From SIG622 sp045600125 (GTDB lineage Bacteria > Bacillota > Clostridia > Oscillospirales > CAG-382): DNA of 64,000 nt. The stretch is taken from the NCBI GenBank assembly GCA_045600125.1, contig JAZRXH010000061.1:1-64000 (forward strand), read 5' to 3'. A program made the position numbers and the translations under genes. Numbering within the stretch: position 1 is the first letter of the stretch; each line of letters begins with the position of its first letter. The notes below the pieces were generated by a model. It made no database searches. It was not told where the DNA came from and worked only from the letters and a program-made list of their open reading frames with translations. This document shows, one piece after another, positions 42,661-53,257 of the stretch.

Positions 42661-44406
42661 ATGTTCAAAACGCTGTTAAAATCGGTGCGTGAGTACAAAA
42701 AAGCGTCGATACTCACCCCGTTTTTCGTGTCGCTGGAGGTCGTGGTGGAATGCATCATTCCGTACCTCACCGCAAAGCTGATCGACCTTCTCAATGCCGG
42801 TACCGAGCTTCGTGTTATCGCAAAGTACGGTATTCTGCTGTTCGTTATGGCGGTGGTGTCGCTGTCCATGGGCGCACTGTCCGGACTGAACTGCGCCGTG
42901 GCTTCCGCCGGCTTTGCAAAGAACCTGCGGCACGATCTGTTCTATAAGGTACAGACCTTCTCCTTCGAGAATATTGATAAGTTCTCCACGTCCAGCCTTG
43001 TTACAAGACTTACCACCGACGTGAACAACGTGCAGATGGCGTACATGATGATCATCCGGACCGCCGTCCGCTGTCCTTTTATGCTGATTTTCGCCTTCGT
43101 GATGTCCATTAAGCTCGGCGGCAGCCTATCCTGGATCTTTGCCGGTATCATCCCGCTTCTTGCCTTCGCTCTCTTCGGCATCATTTTCAAGGCTATGCCG
43201 ATCTTCAAGCGCATCTTCAAGAAGTATGACGCTCTGAACGAATCGGTGCAGGAAAACGTCCGGGGCATGCGTGTCGTCAAGACCTTCGTGCGGGAGGACT
43301 ACGAAAAGCAGAAGTTCGCAAAGGCTTCGGATAACGTTTGCCGTGACTTCACCGGCGCCGAGAAGATCCTCGCCCTCAATGCGCCCTCCATGCAGCTCTG
43401 TGTCAATGCCTGCAACATTCTTATTTCCTTCCTCGTGGCAAGACTCGTGGTGCTCTCCAACAGCACCCTTGCGGATGTAGGTACCCTTACCGGTATGATC
43501 ACCTACTCGATGCAGATCCTCATGAGCCTCATGATGGTTTCCATGATTTTCGTGACCATCACCCTTTCCATCGAATCCGGCAACCGTATCGTTGAGGTCC
43601 TGAAGGAGGAGCCCGCTCTGAAGAACGGCGAGAAACCCATTATGACCGTTGAAAACGGCGATATCTCCTTTGAGAACGTCAGTTTCAAATATTCCAGGGA
43701 CGCCGAGAATTTCGTTCTCAGCGGCATCAATCTCAGTATCAAGTCGGGTCAGACCGTCGGCATCATCGGCGGCACCGGTTCCTCCAAGACGTCTCTTGTC
43801 AATCTTATTTCGAGGCTTTACGACGTCACCGAGGGAAGCGTAAAGGTAGCAGGGAAGGACGTCCGGGAATACGACCTTGAGGTGCTCCGTGACAACGTGT
43901 CGGTTGTGCTCCAGAAGAACGTGCTGTTCTCCGGCACCATCAAAGAGAACCTTCGCTGGGGCGATCCGAATGCCTCGGATGAAGAGCTCGTGCGTATCTG
44001 CAAGCTTGCGCAGGCGGATGAGTTCATACAGACCTTCCCGGAAAAGTACGATACATACATCGAGCAGGGCGGCTCCAACGTATCCGGCGGTCAGAAGCAG
44101 AGGCTTTGTATTGCCAGAGCCCTTCTGAAAAAGCCGAAGATCCTTATCCTCGACGACTCCACCAGCGCCGTCGATACCAAGACCGACGCTCTGATCCGCC
44201 GTGCCTTCCGTGAAGAGATTCCCGGAACCACCAAGATCATCATCGCTCAGCGTATTTCCTCCGTGCAGGACGCCGATCTGATCATCGTGATGGAAAACGG
44301 AAGGATCAACGGCATCGGCAGCCACAAGGAGCTTCTTGCAAGCAACGAGATCTACAGAGAAGTATACACTTCCCAGAATAAGGCAGGTGATGAAGATGAG
44401 CAATAA
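42661..44406 (+). CDS. ABC exporter half-transporter, degenerate catalytic site
   Basis: The 581-residue protein has six membrane segments (residues ~15-300) and a C-terminal ATPase domain. Walker A reads GGTGSSKTS, the signature is NVSGGQKQR, and Walker B reads LILDDSTSAVD. The residue after the Walker B aspartate is Asp instead of the catalytic Glu, a mark of the non-hydrolysing half of heterodimeric exporters such as TM287/288 or BmrCD. The next gene overlaps its 3' end and has the canonical glutamate, so the two should form one transporter. Substrate is unknown; drugs, lipids or peptides are typical. Confidence 0.9.
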   Translation: MFKTLLKSVREYKKASILTPFFVSLEVVVECIIPYLTAKLIDLLNAGTELRVIAKYGILLFVMAVVSLSMGALSGLNCAVASAGFAKNLRHDLFYKVQTFSFENIDKFSTSSLVTRLTTDVNNVQMAYMMIIRTAVRCPFMLIFAFVMSIKLGGSLSWIFAGIIPLLAFALFGIIFKAMPIFKRIFKKYDALNESVQENVRGMRVVKTFVREDYEKQKFAKASDNVCRDFTGAEKILALNAPSMQLCVNACNILISFLVARLVVLSNSTLADVGTLTGMITYSMQILMSLMMVSMIFVTITLSIESGNRIVEVLKEEPALKNGEKPIMTVENGDISFENVSFKYSRDAENFVLSGINLSIKSGQTVGIIGGTGSSKTSLVNLISRLYDVTEGSVKVAGKDVREYDLEVLRDNVSVVLQKNVLFSGTIKENLRWGDPNASDEELVRICKLAQADEFIQTFPEKYDTYIEQGGSNVSGGQKQRLCIARALLKKPKILILDDSTSAVDTKTDALIRRAFREEIPGTTKIIIAQRISSVQDADLIIVMENGRINGIGSHKELLASNEIYREVYTSQNKAGDEDEQ

Positions 44407-46381
44407 GGTCAGAGCAAAAAGCACACGGGACGTGAGCAAAAGGGCAAAAAAAGGCACCTTTGCACGGCTTATCAAACTCCTCTTCTCCTATCATAAGAAG
44501 GAGCTCATTTTCATCATAGCCTGCATCATCGTTACGAGCCTTACCGGCGTTATGCCGTCCATCTACATCAAGACCATTACTACGTGGATCGAAAATGCAC
44601 AAGCGAAGCTCGCCGCGCTTCCGCAGGGCTCCGGCAAGGCGGAATGGCTCGCCGTTTATTCCGAGTATTTCCCCTCGCTGATAAAGGCCGTGCTGATCAT
44701 GATCGTTGTGTACGCCGTCGGTCTTCTGTCTACCTTCCTGTATAACCGGATCCTCGCCGTCGTCACGCAGGGCTTCCTCAACGACCTTCGTAAGAAGATG
44801 TTCAACGGGATGCAGAACCTGCCGATCAAGTATTTCGATACCCATACCCACGGCGACGTCATGTCCTACTATACCAACGACATCGACACCATCCGTCAGC
44901 TCATTTCCGGCTCTCTGCCGCATATCTTCCAGTCGGGACTGATGGTCACGGTGCTTCTGTTCATCATGCTTTCCTTCAGTCTGTGGCTGACCCTCGTCGT
45001 CCTTGTGGGCTGTGTGGGAATGTTCTTCGTTACCAAGTTTGTCGGCGGTAACTCCGCAAAGTACTTCATGCGCCAGCAGAAGTCAACGGGTAAGGTCGAG
45101 GGCTGTGTCGAGGAAATGATGAACGGTCAGAAGGTCATCAAGGTCTTCTGCCACGAGGAAGCGGCAGGCGCCGACTTTGATAAGATCAACGACGAGCTTT
45201 GCACCGACGCCACGACCGCCCATAAGTTTGCCAATACCCTCATGCCGATCATGGGTAATATCGGCAATATTCTGTATGTGCTCCTCGCCTTTATCGGTGG
45301 TGCTCTTTATACGATGAAGGTACCGAACGTATCTCTTGCCACGCTCTTCACGGGCGATACGACCCTCACCCTTGCCGTCGTTGCCACCTTCCTCGGTATG
45401 GCAAAGCAGTTTACCTCGAACGTGGCGCAGGTTTCCCAGCAGACCAACTCCATCGTCATGGCACTTGCCGGTGCGTCGAGAATCTTTGAGCTCATCGACG
45501 AAGAGCCCGAGGTGGACGACGGCTACGTTACCCTTGTTAATGCCAAAGAAGACGCTGACGGCAATATCACCGAATGCACCGAAAGAACCGGCGTATGGGC
45601 TTGGAAGCATCCTCACAGCGCCGACGGCAGCGTGACCTACACGAAGCTCTGCGGCGACGTGCGCATGGAGGACGTGGACTTTGCCTACGTGCCGGAGAAG
45701 ACGGTGCTTCACAACATCACCCTTTTTGCCGAGCCCGGTCAGAAGGTAGCCTTCGTGGGTGCGACGGGTGCCGGAAAGACCACCATCACGAACCTCATCA
45801 ACCGCTTCTATGATATCGCCGACGGTAAGATCCGCTACGACGGTATCAACATCAATAAGATCAAGAAGGCGGATCTCCGCCGCTCTCTCGGTGTGGTACT
45901 GCAGGACGTAAACCTCTTCACCGGTACCGTCATGGATAACATCCGCTACGGCAGACTCGACGCTACCGACGAGGAATGCATCGCCGCCGCCAAGCTCGCC
46001 AATGCCCACGACTTCATCACAAGACTTCCCGAGGGCTACAACACCATGCTCAGCGGAGACGGCTCCAATCTGTCCCAGGGACAAAGACAGCTTCTTTCCA
46101 TCGCCAGAGCCGCCGTTGCCGATCCTCCGGTCATGATCCTGGACGAGGCGACCTCCTCCATTGATACCCGAACCGAAGCCATCGTTCAAAAGGGCATGGA
46201 CGGTCTGATGAAGGGCAGAACGGTCTTCGTCATCGCCCACAGACTCTCCACCGTCCGCAACTCCGACGTGATCATGGTGCTTGACCACGGCGTCATCATC
46301 GAACGCGGCAGCCACGAAAAGCTGATTGCCGAGAAGGGCAAGTATTATCAGCTCTACACCGGCGCCTTCGAGCTTGAATGA
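44396..46381 (+). CDS. ABC exporter half-transporter, catalytic partner
   Basis: The ~661-residue protein is the second half of the heterodimer. A basic N-terminus precedes six membrane segments. Between the membrane part and the ATPase domain is an extra ~50-residue segment (about EVDDGYVTLVN to YTKLCGDVRM) common in this clostridial pair type. The ATPase has GATGAGKTT, signature LSQGQRQ and Walker B MILDEATSSID with the catalytic glutamate. ATG 44396 lies inside the previous gene (11-nt overlap) after AGGTGATGAAG, implying translational coupling. Confidence 0.9.
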   Translation: MSNKVRAKSTRDVSKRAKKGTFARLIKLLFSYHKKELIFIIACIIVTSLTGVMPSIYIKTITTWIENAQAKLAALPQGSGKAEWLAVYSEYFPSLIKAVLIMIVVYAVGLLSTFLYNRILAVVTQGFLNDLRKKMFNGMQNLPIKYFDTHTHGDVMSYYTNDIDTIRQLISGSLPHIFQSGLMVTVLLFIMLSFSLWLTLVVLVGCVGMFFVTKFVGGNSAKYFMRQQKSTGKVEGCVEEMMNGQKVIKVFCHEEAAGADFDKINDELCTDATTAHKFANTLMPIMGNIGNILYVLLAFIGGALYTMKVPNVSLATLFTGDTTLTLAVVATFLGMAKQFTSNVAQVSQQTNSIVMALAGASRIFELIDEEPEVDDGYVTLVNAKEDADGNITECTERTGVWAWKHPHSADGSVTYTKLCGDVRMEDVDFAYVPEKTVLHNITLFAEPGQKVAFVGATGAGKTTITNLINRFYDIADGKIRYDGININKIKKADLRRSLGVVLQDVNLFTGTVMDNIRYGRLDATDEECIAAAKLANAHDFITRLPEGYNTMLSGDGSNLSQGQRQLLSIARAAVADPPVMILDEATSSIDTRTEAIVQKGMDGLMKGRTVFVIAHRLSTVRNSDVIMVLDHGVIIERGSHEKLIAEKGKYYQLYTGAFELE

Positions 46382-46465
46382 TTCTGCTTTTGTTCGTTCT
46401 TTTCCGTTCTTTCGTGCCGATATCGCTTTCAGCACGGAAGGCAAATTTCATAAGACATAAGAAAA

Positions 46466-46496
46466 CGGGCGTATCCGGGATTTCCGGATACGTCCG
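46466..46496. terminator. Bidirectional terminator between the ABC exporter genes and the acyl-CoA synthetase operon
   Basis: CGGGCGTATCCGG and CCGGATACGTCCG pair over 13 positions with one G-U pair. The plus side continues ATTCGTTTTGCTTTT and the minus side TTTTCTTATG, so both convergent transcripts can end here. Confidence 0.8.
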
Positions 46497-46515
46497 ATTC
46501 GTTTTGCTTTTCTGT

Positions 46516-48219
46516 TTACTTCTTCGTCGCCGTGCCGTACTTGATCGCATCCATTTCACGGATGGCGCTTCTCTTGATCTTGCCGTTGAAGGTCTTGGGA
46601 AGGTCGTCCACGTATTCGACGATTCTCGGGTACTTGTAGGGCGCCGTGTTCTTCTTTACGTAGTTCTGAAGTTCTTTTGTCAGCTCTTCGGTACCCTCGT
46701 AGCCATCGTTGAGGACGATGGCGGCTTTTACGACAAAGCCTCTCATGGGATCCGGTACGCCGGTAACGGCGACCTCACGGACAGCATCGTGCTCGAGAAG
46801 AACGCTTTCGATTTCAAACGGTCCGATACGGTAACCGGAGGACTTGATCACGTCATCGTTTCTTCCCACATAGCGGAAGATGCCCTGCTCGTCACGGTAG
46901 GCGGTGTCACCGGTGTGATAGTAGCCGCCGTACATGGCGTTAGCGGTGTCCTCTTTGCTGAAATTATAGGTGTCGATAAGACCGCAGCTCTTTCTGGTGG
47001 TGCTGAGGACACGGATGCTGATCTCGCCGGTGGTACCTCTCTGACACTGGTTGTTGTCGCTGTCGAGAATGTACACGTCGAAGCCGGGAACGGCAAAGCC
47101 GAGAGCACCGGGAACGGGATCCGTCCACGGGTAAAGCTCGGCGATGACGAGAGGTGTTTCGGTCTGGCCGAAGCCCTCGTAGATCATATGTCCCGTTGCC
47201 TTTTTCCAGTTGTTGAAGATTTCGGGATTCAGCGCTTCCCCGGCACTGCAGCAGTGGGTGAGGGAGGAGAGGTCATAGGAAGCAACGTCCTCTTCCAGAA
47301 GCATTCTGTACATCGTGGGAGGAACACAGAAGGTGGTCACCTTGTATTTCTCCATGATTGAGAGAACGTTCTTGGCGTTGAATCTCTCAAAGTCATAGAC
47401 CATAATGGCGCTTTCACCGAACCACTGACCGTAGCACTTGCCCCAAAGAGCCTTTGCCCATCCGGTGTCGGCAACGGTGAAATGCAGACCCCCGTCCACA
47501 ACTCTGTGCCAGAACACACCGGTCATGATGTGCCCCAGCGGATATTTGAAGTTATGCGAGATGATCTTCGGATAGCCGGTCGTACCGGAGGAGAAAGCCA
47601 TCAGCATGGTGTCGTCCACCTTGGTGGCGTTCTTACCGGTAGGTCTCTGCCACTTGTCGCTTGCCATGGCAAAGCCCTCTTCAAAGTCGAGCCAGCCTTC
47701 GATCTTTTTGTGACCGAGAACGAGCTTCAGCTCGATAGTCTCATACTGATCCTTGCAGCCATCGAATTCCTCGGTACAGTTGCCGTGTCCGGTGATGATG
47801 GCTGCCTTCAGCTTTCCGGCGTTGCAGCGGTAGAGATAGTCCTTGGTTTTCAGCATATCGGTCGCCTGCACCGCAATGGCGCCGATCTTGTGAAGTCCCA
47901 TCAGGCAGAACCAGAAGTAGTAACTTCTTCTCATAACGAGAAGGACTCTGTCACCCTTCTTGATTCCCAGGTATTTCAGATAATTGGCAGCCTTGTTGGA
48001 GTTCAGCATCATGTCGCGGAAGGTGAACTTCTTTTCCTCGCCCTCGTCATTTACATAAACCATGGCGAGCTTTTCGGGCTGCGTATTTCCGAGTACATCC
48101 AGAACATCGTAGGCAAAGTTGAAATTATCGTTGTAGGTGAGGTTGTAGTTTCTCTGAACATCCTTCAGCGAGATAAAATCATCTCTCGATGCGCCTACGA
48201 ATTTTTCATAAATAGCCAT
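46516..48219 (-). CDS. AMP-forming acyl-CoA synthetase
   Basis: The 567-residue enzyme belongs to the ANL superfamily, close to medium-chain acyl-CoA synthetases (ACSM type). It has the P-loop-like FSSGTTGYPKIISHN, YEGFGQTETPL, GYYHTGDTAYRDEQG, and the C-terminal lysine motif KTFNGKIKRSAIRE. It activates a carboxylic acid to its CoA thioester with ATP to AMP. As the last gene of the operon with IlvE and a VOR-type complex, its likely substrates are branched-chain short acids such as isobutyrate, isovalerate or 2-methylbutyrate; that is inferred from context. The ATG has GAAAGGA upstream. Confidence 0.9.
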   Translation of the reverse strand: MAIYEKFVGASRDDFISLKDVQRNYNLTYNDNFNFAYDVLDVLGNTQPEKLAMVYVNDEGEEKKFTFRDMMLNSNKAANYLKYLGIKKGDRVLLVMRRSYYFWFCLMGLHKIGAIAVQATDMLKTKDYLYRCNAGKLKAAIITGHGNCTEEFDGCKDQYETIELKLVLGHKKIEGWLDFEEGFAMASDKWQRPTGKNATKVDDTMLMAFSSGTTGYPKIISHNFKYPLGHIMTGVFWHRVVDGGLHFTVADTGWAKALWGKCYGQWFGESAIMVYDFERFNAKNVLSIMEKYKVTTFCVPPTMYRMLLEEDVASYDLSSLTHCCSAGEALNPEIFNNWKKATGHMIYEGFGQTETPLVIAELYPWTDPVPGALGFAVPGFDVYILDSDNNQCQRGTTGEISIRVLSTTRKSCGLIDTYNFSKEDTANAMYGGYYHTGDTAYRDEQGIFRYVGRNDDVIKSSGYRIGPFEIESVLLEHDAVREVAVTGVPDPMRGFVVKAAIVLNDGYEGTEELTKELQNYVKKNTAPYKYPRIVEYVDDLPKTFNGKIKRSAIREMDAIKYGTATKK

Positions 48220-48269
48220 TTCTTTCTTATTCCTTTCGCAAGAGGTATATTGTCAAAAAGTATTTCTCA

Positions 48270-48821
48270 TTACTTTATGACGACGGCAAGAAACTGAACC
48301 TCTTTATCTCCCATGGCGACCTCTGCATGAGGAACGCTTGAATCGAAGTACACACTGTCACCCTTGGAAAGCTCATAAGAAATATCGCCGATATAAAGCA
48401 TCATCTTTCCGGAAAGGACGTAGTTGAATTCCTGACCTTCATGACCGTGCATCACGGGGGGCTTGTTATCGGGGACAATGGTAACGAGGAAAGGCTCAGC
48501 CTTCTTGTTACGGAAGGTATATGCAAGATGCTTGTAGTCGTATTCGTCTTCGCTCTTGATGGAATAGCCCTTTCCCTTTTTGACCATGCAGCAAAGGTTC
48601 AGAGTCGGAGCGCTGCCGCTGATCAGGTCAAGGACGTCGACGCCGAGGATCTCCGCTGCGTTGTAAATGAAACTGAAGGAGAAATCCATTTCGCCGTTTT
48701 CATAGGCCTCGTAGGTATCTTCATCTACGTTCAGCTTTGCGCACATTTCTTCGGCAGTGATGTCCATGTCCTCACGGAGAGAGCGAAGTCTTATACCGAT
48801 GTCTTTTATCTGTTCGTTCAT
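48270..48821 (-). CDS. XRE-cupin transcriptional regulator
   Basis: The 183-residue protein combines an N-terminal helix-turn-helix of the XRE type (residues ~8-62, MDITAEEMCAKLNVDEDTYE) with a C-terminal cupin domain (~105-182, HGHEGQEFNYVLSGKM and DSSVPHAEV). Such regulators bind a small ligand in the cupin and control adjacent metabolic genes. It sits inside the operon, between the oxidoreductase gamma subunit and the acyl-CoA synthetase, so it probably controls this pathway. Ligand and operator are unknown. GGAGG precedes the ATG. Confidence 0.88.
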   Translation of the reverse strand: MNEQIKDIGIRLRSLREDMDITAEEMCAKLNVDEDTYEAYENGEMDFSFSFIYNAAEILGVDVLDLISGSAPTLNLCCMVKKGKGYSIKSEDEYDYKHLAYTFRNKKAEPFLVTIVPDNKPPVMHGHEGQEFNYVLSGKMMLYIGDISYELSKGDSVYFDSSVPHAEVAMGDKEVQFLAVVIK

Positions 48822-48856
48822 GGTGTATCCTCCGGATATGAAAATAGATTATGCGA

Positions 48857-49385
48857 TCATGCCTCGTAGTTGTAGCCGAGCTCAACGGCCTTCATATTGA
48901 GGTCGAAGAGATCCTGCTTCTTGGCGGAAACGACCTTCTTCATAGCGCCTTCCACGGCATCGTAGGGGAGAACGCCGCTGTTCTTGAGAAGTGCGCCCAT
49001 GATGATCATGTTGGCAAGGCCTGTGAGCTTGTTGTCCGATGCGAGCTTGGTTGCGGGGATGTAGATGACCTTAACGTCTTTTCTTTCAACCTTCTTGTCG
49101 ATGAGGGAGCTGTCCACGTAAATGGCGCCGCCTGCCTTGGTGTCGTTTTCGTACTTCTCGAGGGAGGGGGTGTTCATGGCGATGAGGATGTCGGGCTTAT
49201 CCACGATGGGAGAGCCGATGTTGCCGTCGCTGAGGATGATGCTGCAGTTTGCCGTACCGCCTCTCATTTCGGGACCGTAGGAAGGAAGCCACGTTACCTC
49301 CTTGTCAAGATTAAGACCGCCGTTTGCAAGGAACTTACCCGCAAAGAGGATTCCCTGACCGCCGAAGCCGGCTATAAGGATCTGA

Positions 49386-49393
<8 letters not shown>
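48857..49393 (-). CDS. 2-oxoacid:ferredoxin oxidoreductase, gamma subunit
   Basis: The 178-residue protein is the gamma subunit of the PFOR/VOR superfamily: AGFGGQGILFAGKFLANGG at the start, then PSYGPEMRGGTANCSIILS and ANMIIMGALL. It helps bind CoA and completes the complex. Its start overlaps the 3' end of the beta-subunit gene by 8 nt, with GGAGGA inside that gene. The substrate specificity is taken from the alpha subunit and context (branched-chain 2-oxoacids). Confidence 0.92.
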
Positions 49394-50144
<751 letters not shown>

Positions 50145-50148
50145 GAGA

Positions 50149-51213
50149 TTAACCTCCAATCTTGTTCGCTTCGTCGATCTTCGCAAGGATGTTCTCGACG
50201 GTGGGGATCATGCCGCCGGTTCTCGAGCAAAGGAGAACGGGCTTCCTGCAGCGGATGGAGAGCTCAACGTCTTCGATCATCTGACCCATATTGAGCTCCA
50301 CCGAAACGAATGCCTTGACCTTGTCGGCAGCGGCAAGGAGAGCCTTCTTCGGGAACGGCCAGAGAGTGATGGGACGGATCATGCCGACCTTGATACCCTT
50401 GGCGCGGGCTTCGTCAATGGCGTTCTGCGAAACTCTTGCGGCTACGCCGAAGGCTACGATGCAGATCTCGGCGTCTTCCATCCTGTATTCCTCGTACATG
50501 ACCTCGTTTTCTTCCACGAGGGCGTACTTCTTGTATCTTTCAATGTTGAATACTTCCAGCTCGTCCGGCTTTAAGAAGAGGGAGTTTACGATGTTGGGCT
50601 TTCTTTCGCCCTTGGTGCCGGTAAGAGCCCAGGGCTTGTCGTACTTCTTGACTTCGCCCATATCGAGGCTGACAGGCTCCATCATCTGACCCATGGTGCC
50701 GTCTGCGAGGAGCATGGTGGTCATTCTGTACTTGTCGGCAAGATCGAAGCCCTTGAAGGTGAGGCTGACCATTTCACCCACCGATGCGGGAGCAAGGACG
50801 ATCATATGATAGTCGCCGTGACCGCCGCCGCGGGTCGCCTGGAAGTAGTCGGACTGAGAGGGCTGGATACCGCCGAGTCCGGGACCGCCTCTCTGCACGT
50901 TGACAACGAGGGCGGGAAGATCGCAGCCTGCAAGATAGGAGAGACCTTCGCTCTTGAGGGAGATTCCGGGGGAGGAGGAGGAGGTCATGACACGCTTACC
51001 GGTGGAGGAAACGCCGATGACCATGTTGATCGCAGCGATCTCACTTTCCGCCTGCAGGAACACGCCGCCCTCCACCTTGGGAAGTCTCTTGGACATATAC
51101 GCTGCAACCTCTGTCTGAGGGGTGATGGGGTATCCGAAGTAGTGGTGACAGCCCGCCATAATGGCAGCTTCCGCCATGGCTTCATTACCCTTCATAAGTA
51201 CCTTTTCGCTCAT
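50149..51213 (-). CDS. vorB: 2-oxoacid:ferredoxin oxidoreductase, alpha subunit, VorB type
   Basis: The 354-residue alpha subunit begins EKVLMKGNEAMAEAAI and has HYFGYPITPQTEVAAYM, SSSSPGISLKSEGLSYLAG and PSQSDYFQATRGGGHGDY. These are typical of proteins annotated as 3-methyl-2-oxobutanoate (ketoisovalerate):ferredoxin oxidoreductase VorB. The enzyme interconverts a branched 2-oxoacid plus CoA with acyl-CoA, CO2 and reduced ferredoxin. IlvE upstream and the acyl-CoA synthetase downstream fit a branched-chain substrate. 2-oxoglutarate (KorA-type) is the main alternative. Confidence 0.88.
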   Translation of the reverse strand: MSEKVLMKGNEAMAEAAIMAGCHHYFGYPITPQTEVAAYMSKRLPKVEGGVFLQAESEIAAINMVIGVSSTGKRVMTSSSSPGISLKSEGLSYLAGCDLPALVVNVQRGGPGLGGIQPSQSDYFQATRGGGHGDYHMIVLAPASVGEMVSLTFKGFDLADKYRMTTMLLADGTMGQMMEPVSLDMGEVKKYDKPWALTGTKGERKPNIVNSLFLKPDELEVFNIERYKKYALVEENEVMYEEYRMEDAEICIVAFGVAARVSQNAIDEARAKGIKVGMIRPITLWPFPKKALLAAADKVKAFVSVELNMGQMIEDVELSIRCRKPVLLCSRTGGMIPTVENILAKIDEANKIGG

Positions 51214-51252
51214 TTTATGAACATTCCTTTCTTTATCGTTTTGAGTCCGTCG

Positions 51253-51456
51253 TTATCTTTCGACGGTAATGATGCAGTCGGGGCACATGGTGGCACAGAA
51301 AGCGCAGCCGACGCATTTTTCCGGATCGGTGATGCCTGCGGGATGGTAGCCCTTGGCGTTGAGAGTGTCCTTCAGAGCCACGAGCTTCTTCGGGCAGGCT
51401 GTAACGCAAAGACCGCAGCCCTTGCACATTTCTTCGTTGAACGTGAGTTTTGCCAT
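51253..51456 (-). CDS. 2-oxoacid:ferredoxin oxidoreductase, delta subunit (2[4Fe-4S] ferredoxin)
   Basis: The 67-residue protein has two CxxCxxCxxxCP clusters (CKGCGLCVTACP and CVGCAFCATMCP), each binding a [4Fe-4S] centre. It passes electrons between the catalytic subunits and soluble ferredoxin. It sits immediately upstream of the alpha-subunit gene, the usual place for the delta subunit. Confidence 0.95.
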   Translation of the reverse strand: MAKLTFNEEMCKGCGLCVTACPKKLVALKDTLNAKGYHPAGITDPEKCVGCAFCATMCPDCIITVER

Positions 51457-51473
51457 TGCTGTATCGTCCTTTC

Positions 51474-52169
51474 TTAATTGGATTTGAATGTCTGTCTTAC
51501 GTAGAGCTTCAGAGGAAGGATGTTTTCGATTCTGTCACAAACAGACTCGCACAGATCGTGCCGCACACCGTGGAACCGGATGGGAAGCCCCGTAAGAAGA
51601 GAAACCTCTTCTGCATACGGAAGTCCCGCAAGAACGCATTCCGCATTTGTTTCGTCGCCGAGATTCGAGTTGTTGACGATGCCGGTGAAACGCATACCGG
51701 CGGCGTCCTCGATTTCTTTCATCACCTCGACGGCGTCCTTCGGGGTGTGGGTAAGATACCGGTGTCTGTTGATGACGAACAGCATTTCGTAGTTGTTTTC
51801 CTCGAGGATATACGGCGTATACCGTCCCAGTGCCAGCGCTCCCCGGTCGTCGCCGCCTACGTCGATCACGGCGTTGATCGTCCTGTCGTGTACGATGGCG
51901 TAAGCCTCCGGGGGAAGAGCGGGGGTGTCCACGTTGGTATTCGCATAAGGGGAGGAGATCATGCGGATGCTGTTCTCTTCAAGGACGGCTGCTGCGTCCT
52001 TGGTGCGGAAATAGGGATTTACGATATCCAGGTCGGCTATTGTAACGTGATCCTTGCCGAGCTTTCTCATGGCAAGAGCGTAGTTTACGGCAATGTTGGT
52101 CTTTCCGCTGCCATAGTGTCCTGCGAATACCGTTATCCTTTTCAGATCTTTCAAAGCTTTAAGGTCCAT
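51474..52169 (-). CDS. P-loop ATPase (MinD/ParA-like) in the oxidoreductase operon
   Basis: The ~231-residue protein has a Walker A motif FAGHYGSGKTNIAVN near the start, IADLDIVNPYFRT and VIDVGGDDRGALALG. The pattern suggests a SIMIBI-class ATPase related to MinD/ParA and nitrogenase-iron-protein-like enzymes. Its role is unknown; cofactor or cluster insertion, or complex maturation, is a guess. ATG 52169 lies within the 3' end of ilvE (19-nt overlap) and has AAGGAAG upstream. Confidence 0.75.
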   Translation of the reverse strand: MDLKALKDLKRITVFAGHYGSGKTNIAVNYALAMRKLGKDHVTIADLDIVNPYFRTKDAAAVLEENSIRMISSPYANTNVDTPALPPEAYAIVHDRTINAVIDVGGDDRGALALGRYTPYILEENNYEMLFVINRHRYLTHTPKDAVEVMKEIEDAAGMRFTGIVNNSNLGDETNAECVLAGLPYAEEVSLLTGLPIRFHGVRHDLCESVCDRIENILPLKLYVRQTFKSN

Positions 52170-53209
52170 CCGAACGTATCTTCCTTCTTGCCCCACTGGA
52201 TACCGGTGAGAATATCATAGAGCATCTGGGTCACCTCGCCGATCTCGTTGTTGTTGACAACGTATTCCTTGCCGTCGTATGCGAGCTTGCCGATGGGAGA
52301 AACGACAGCGGCAGTACCGCAGCCCCAAGCCTCTTCGAGAGTACCCTCCTCCATAGCCTTGGTCAACTCGTCAACCGAGAGGAGTCTTTCGGAAACCTTG
52401 TAGCCCTTGCTCTTGAGGAGCTCGATGCAGGACTTTCTGGTGATACCGGGAAGGATGGAACCGGTGAGGGCGGGGGTTACGATCTCGCCGGCGATCTTGA
52501 ACATAACGTTCATGGCGCCGACTTCTTCGATGTACTTTCTTTCAACGCCGTCAAGCCAGAGAACCTGGGTATAGCCCTTTTCCTCTGCCTTTGCGCCGGC
52601 TCTGTTGGCAGCCGCATAGTTACCGCCGCACTTAGCGTAGCCGGTACCGCCTCTGACGGCTCTTACGTCGTCCTTTTCGATCATAATCTTAACGGGGTTG
52701 ATGCCTTCCTTGTAGTAGCTGCCGCTGGGGGAAGCGATGATCATGAAGGTAGCGTTGTTGATGCTGTGTACGCCGAGGTGCTCGTCGTTGCCGAAGAGGA
52801 AGGGACGGATGTAGAGGGATTCGCCTGCGCCGTAGGGTACCCAGTCCTTTTCAAACTTTACAAACTCGGTGATAGCCTGGAGCATATCCTCCTCGGGAAT
52901 CTGCGGAAGCTGAAGTCTTTCGGCGGAGTTGTTCATTCTTCTGACGTTCTCGATGGGTCTGAAGAGCTGGATGGAACCGTCGGCGCACCGGTAAGCCTTG
53001 AGGCCCTCGAAAATCTCTGCGCCGTAGTGGAATACGGTCGCTGCGGGATGGAGCTCGATCCTTCCGAAGGGAACGATCCGTGCGTCGTGCCAACCGATGT
53101 TCTTGGAGTAATCCATAATGAACATATGGTCGGAGAAGTATGTGCCGAAGCCGAGGTTCTCGGTTACCTTAGTCTTGGGGGCTGTTGTCTTGGTGATTTT
53201 GATTTCCAT
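52151..53209 (-). CDS. ilvE: Branched-chain amino acid aminotransferase IlvE
   Basis: The 352-residue class IV aminotransferase has FGTYFSDHMFIMDY, VFHYGAEIFEGLKAYR, YIRPFLFG and the PLP lysine in TGYAKCGGNYAAANRA. This is the eukaryote-like (type II) BCAT form. It exchanges amino groups between leucine, isoleucine, valine and their 2-oxoacids with glutamate as partner. Its products or substrates are those of the VOR complex encoded downstream. GAAAGGA precedes the ATG. Confidence 0.95.
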   Translation of the reverse strand: MEIKITKTTAPKTKVTENLGFGTYFSDHMFIMDYSKNIGWHDARIVPFGRIELHPAATVFHYGAEIFEGLKAYRCADGSIQLFRPIENVRRMNNSAERLQLPQIPEEDMLQAITEFVKFEKDWVPYGAGESLYIRPFLFGNDEHLGVHSINNATFMIIASPSGSYYKEGINPVKIMIEKDDVRAVRGGTGYAKCGGNYAAANRAGAKAEEKGYTQVLWLDGVERKYIEEVGAMNVMFKIAGEIVTPALTGSILPGITRKSCIELLKSKGYKVSERLLSVDELTKAMEEGTLEEAWGCGTAAVVSPIGKLAYDGKEYVVNNNEIGEVTQMLYDILTGIQWGKKEDTFGWTLKL

Positions 53210-53257
53210 GGTGATTTTCCTTTCTATGATTTGTTTTGTTTTTATATTCTTAGCCTT

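Noticed and set aside
46466..46496. Regulatory inverted repeat
   Set aside because: It lies between convergent gene ends with T-rich flanks on both sides, so a bidirectional terminator explains it.
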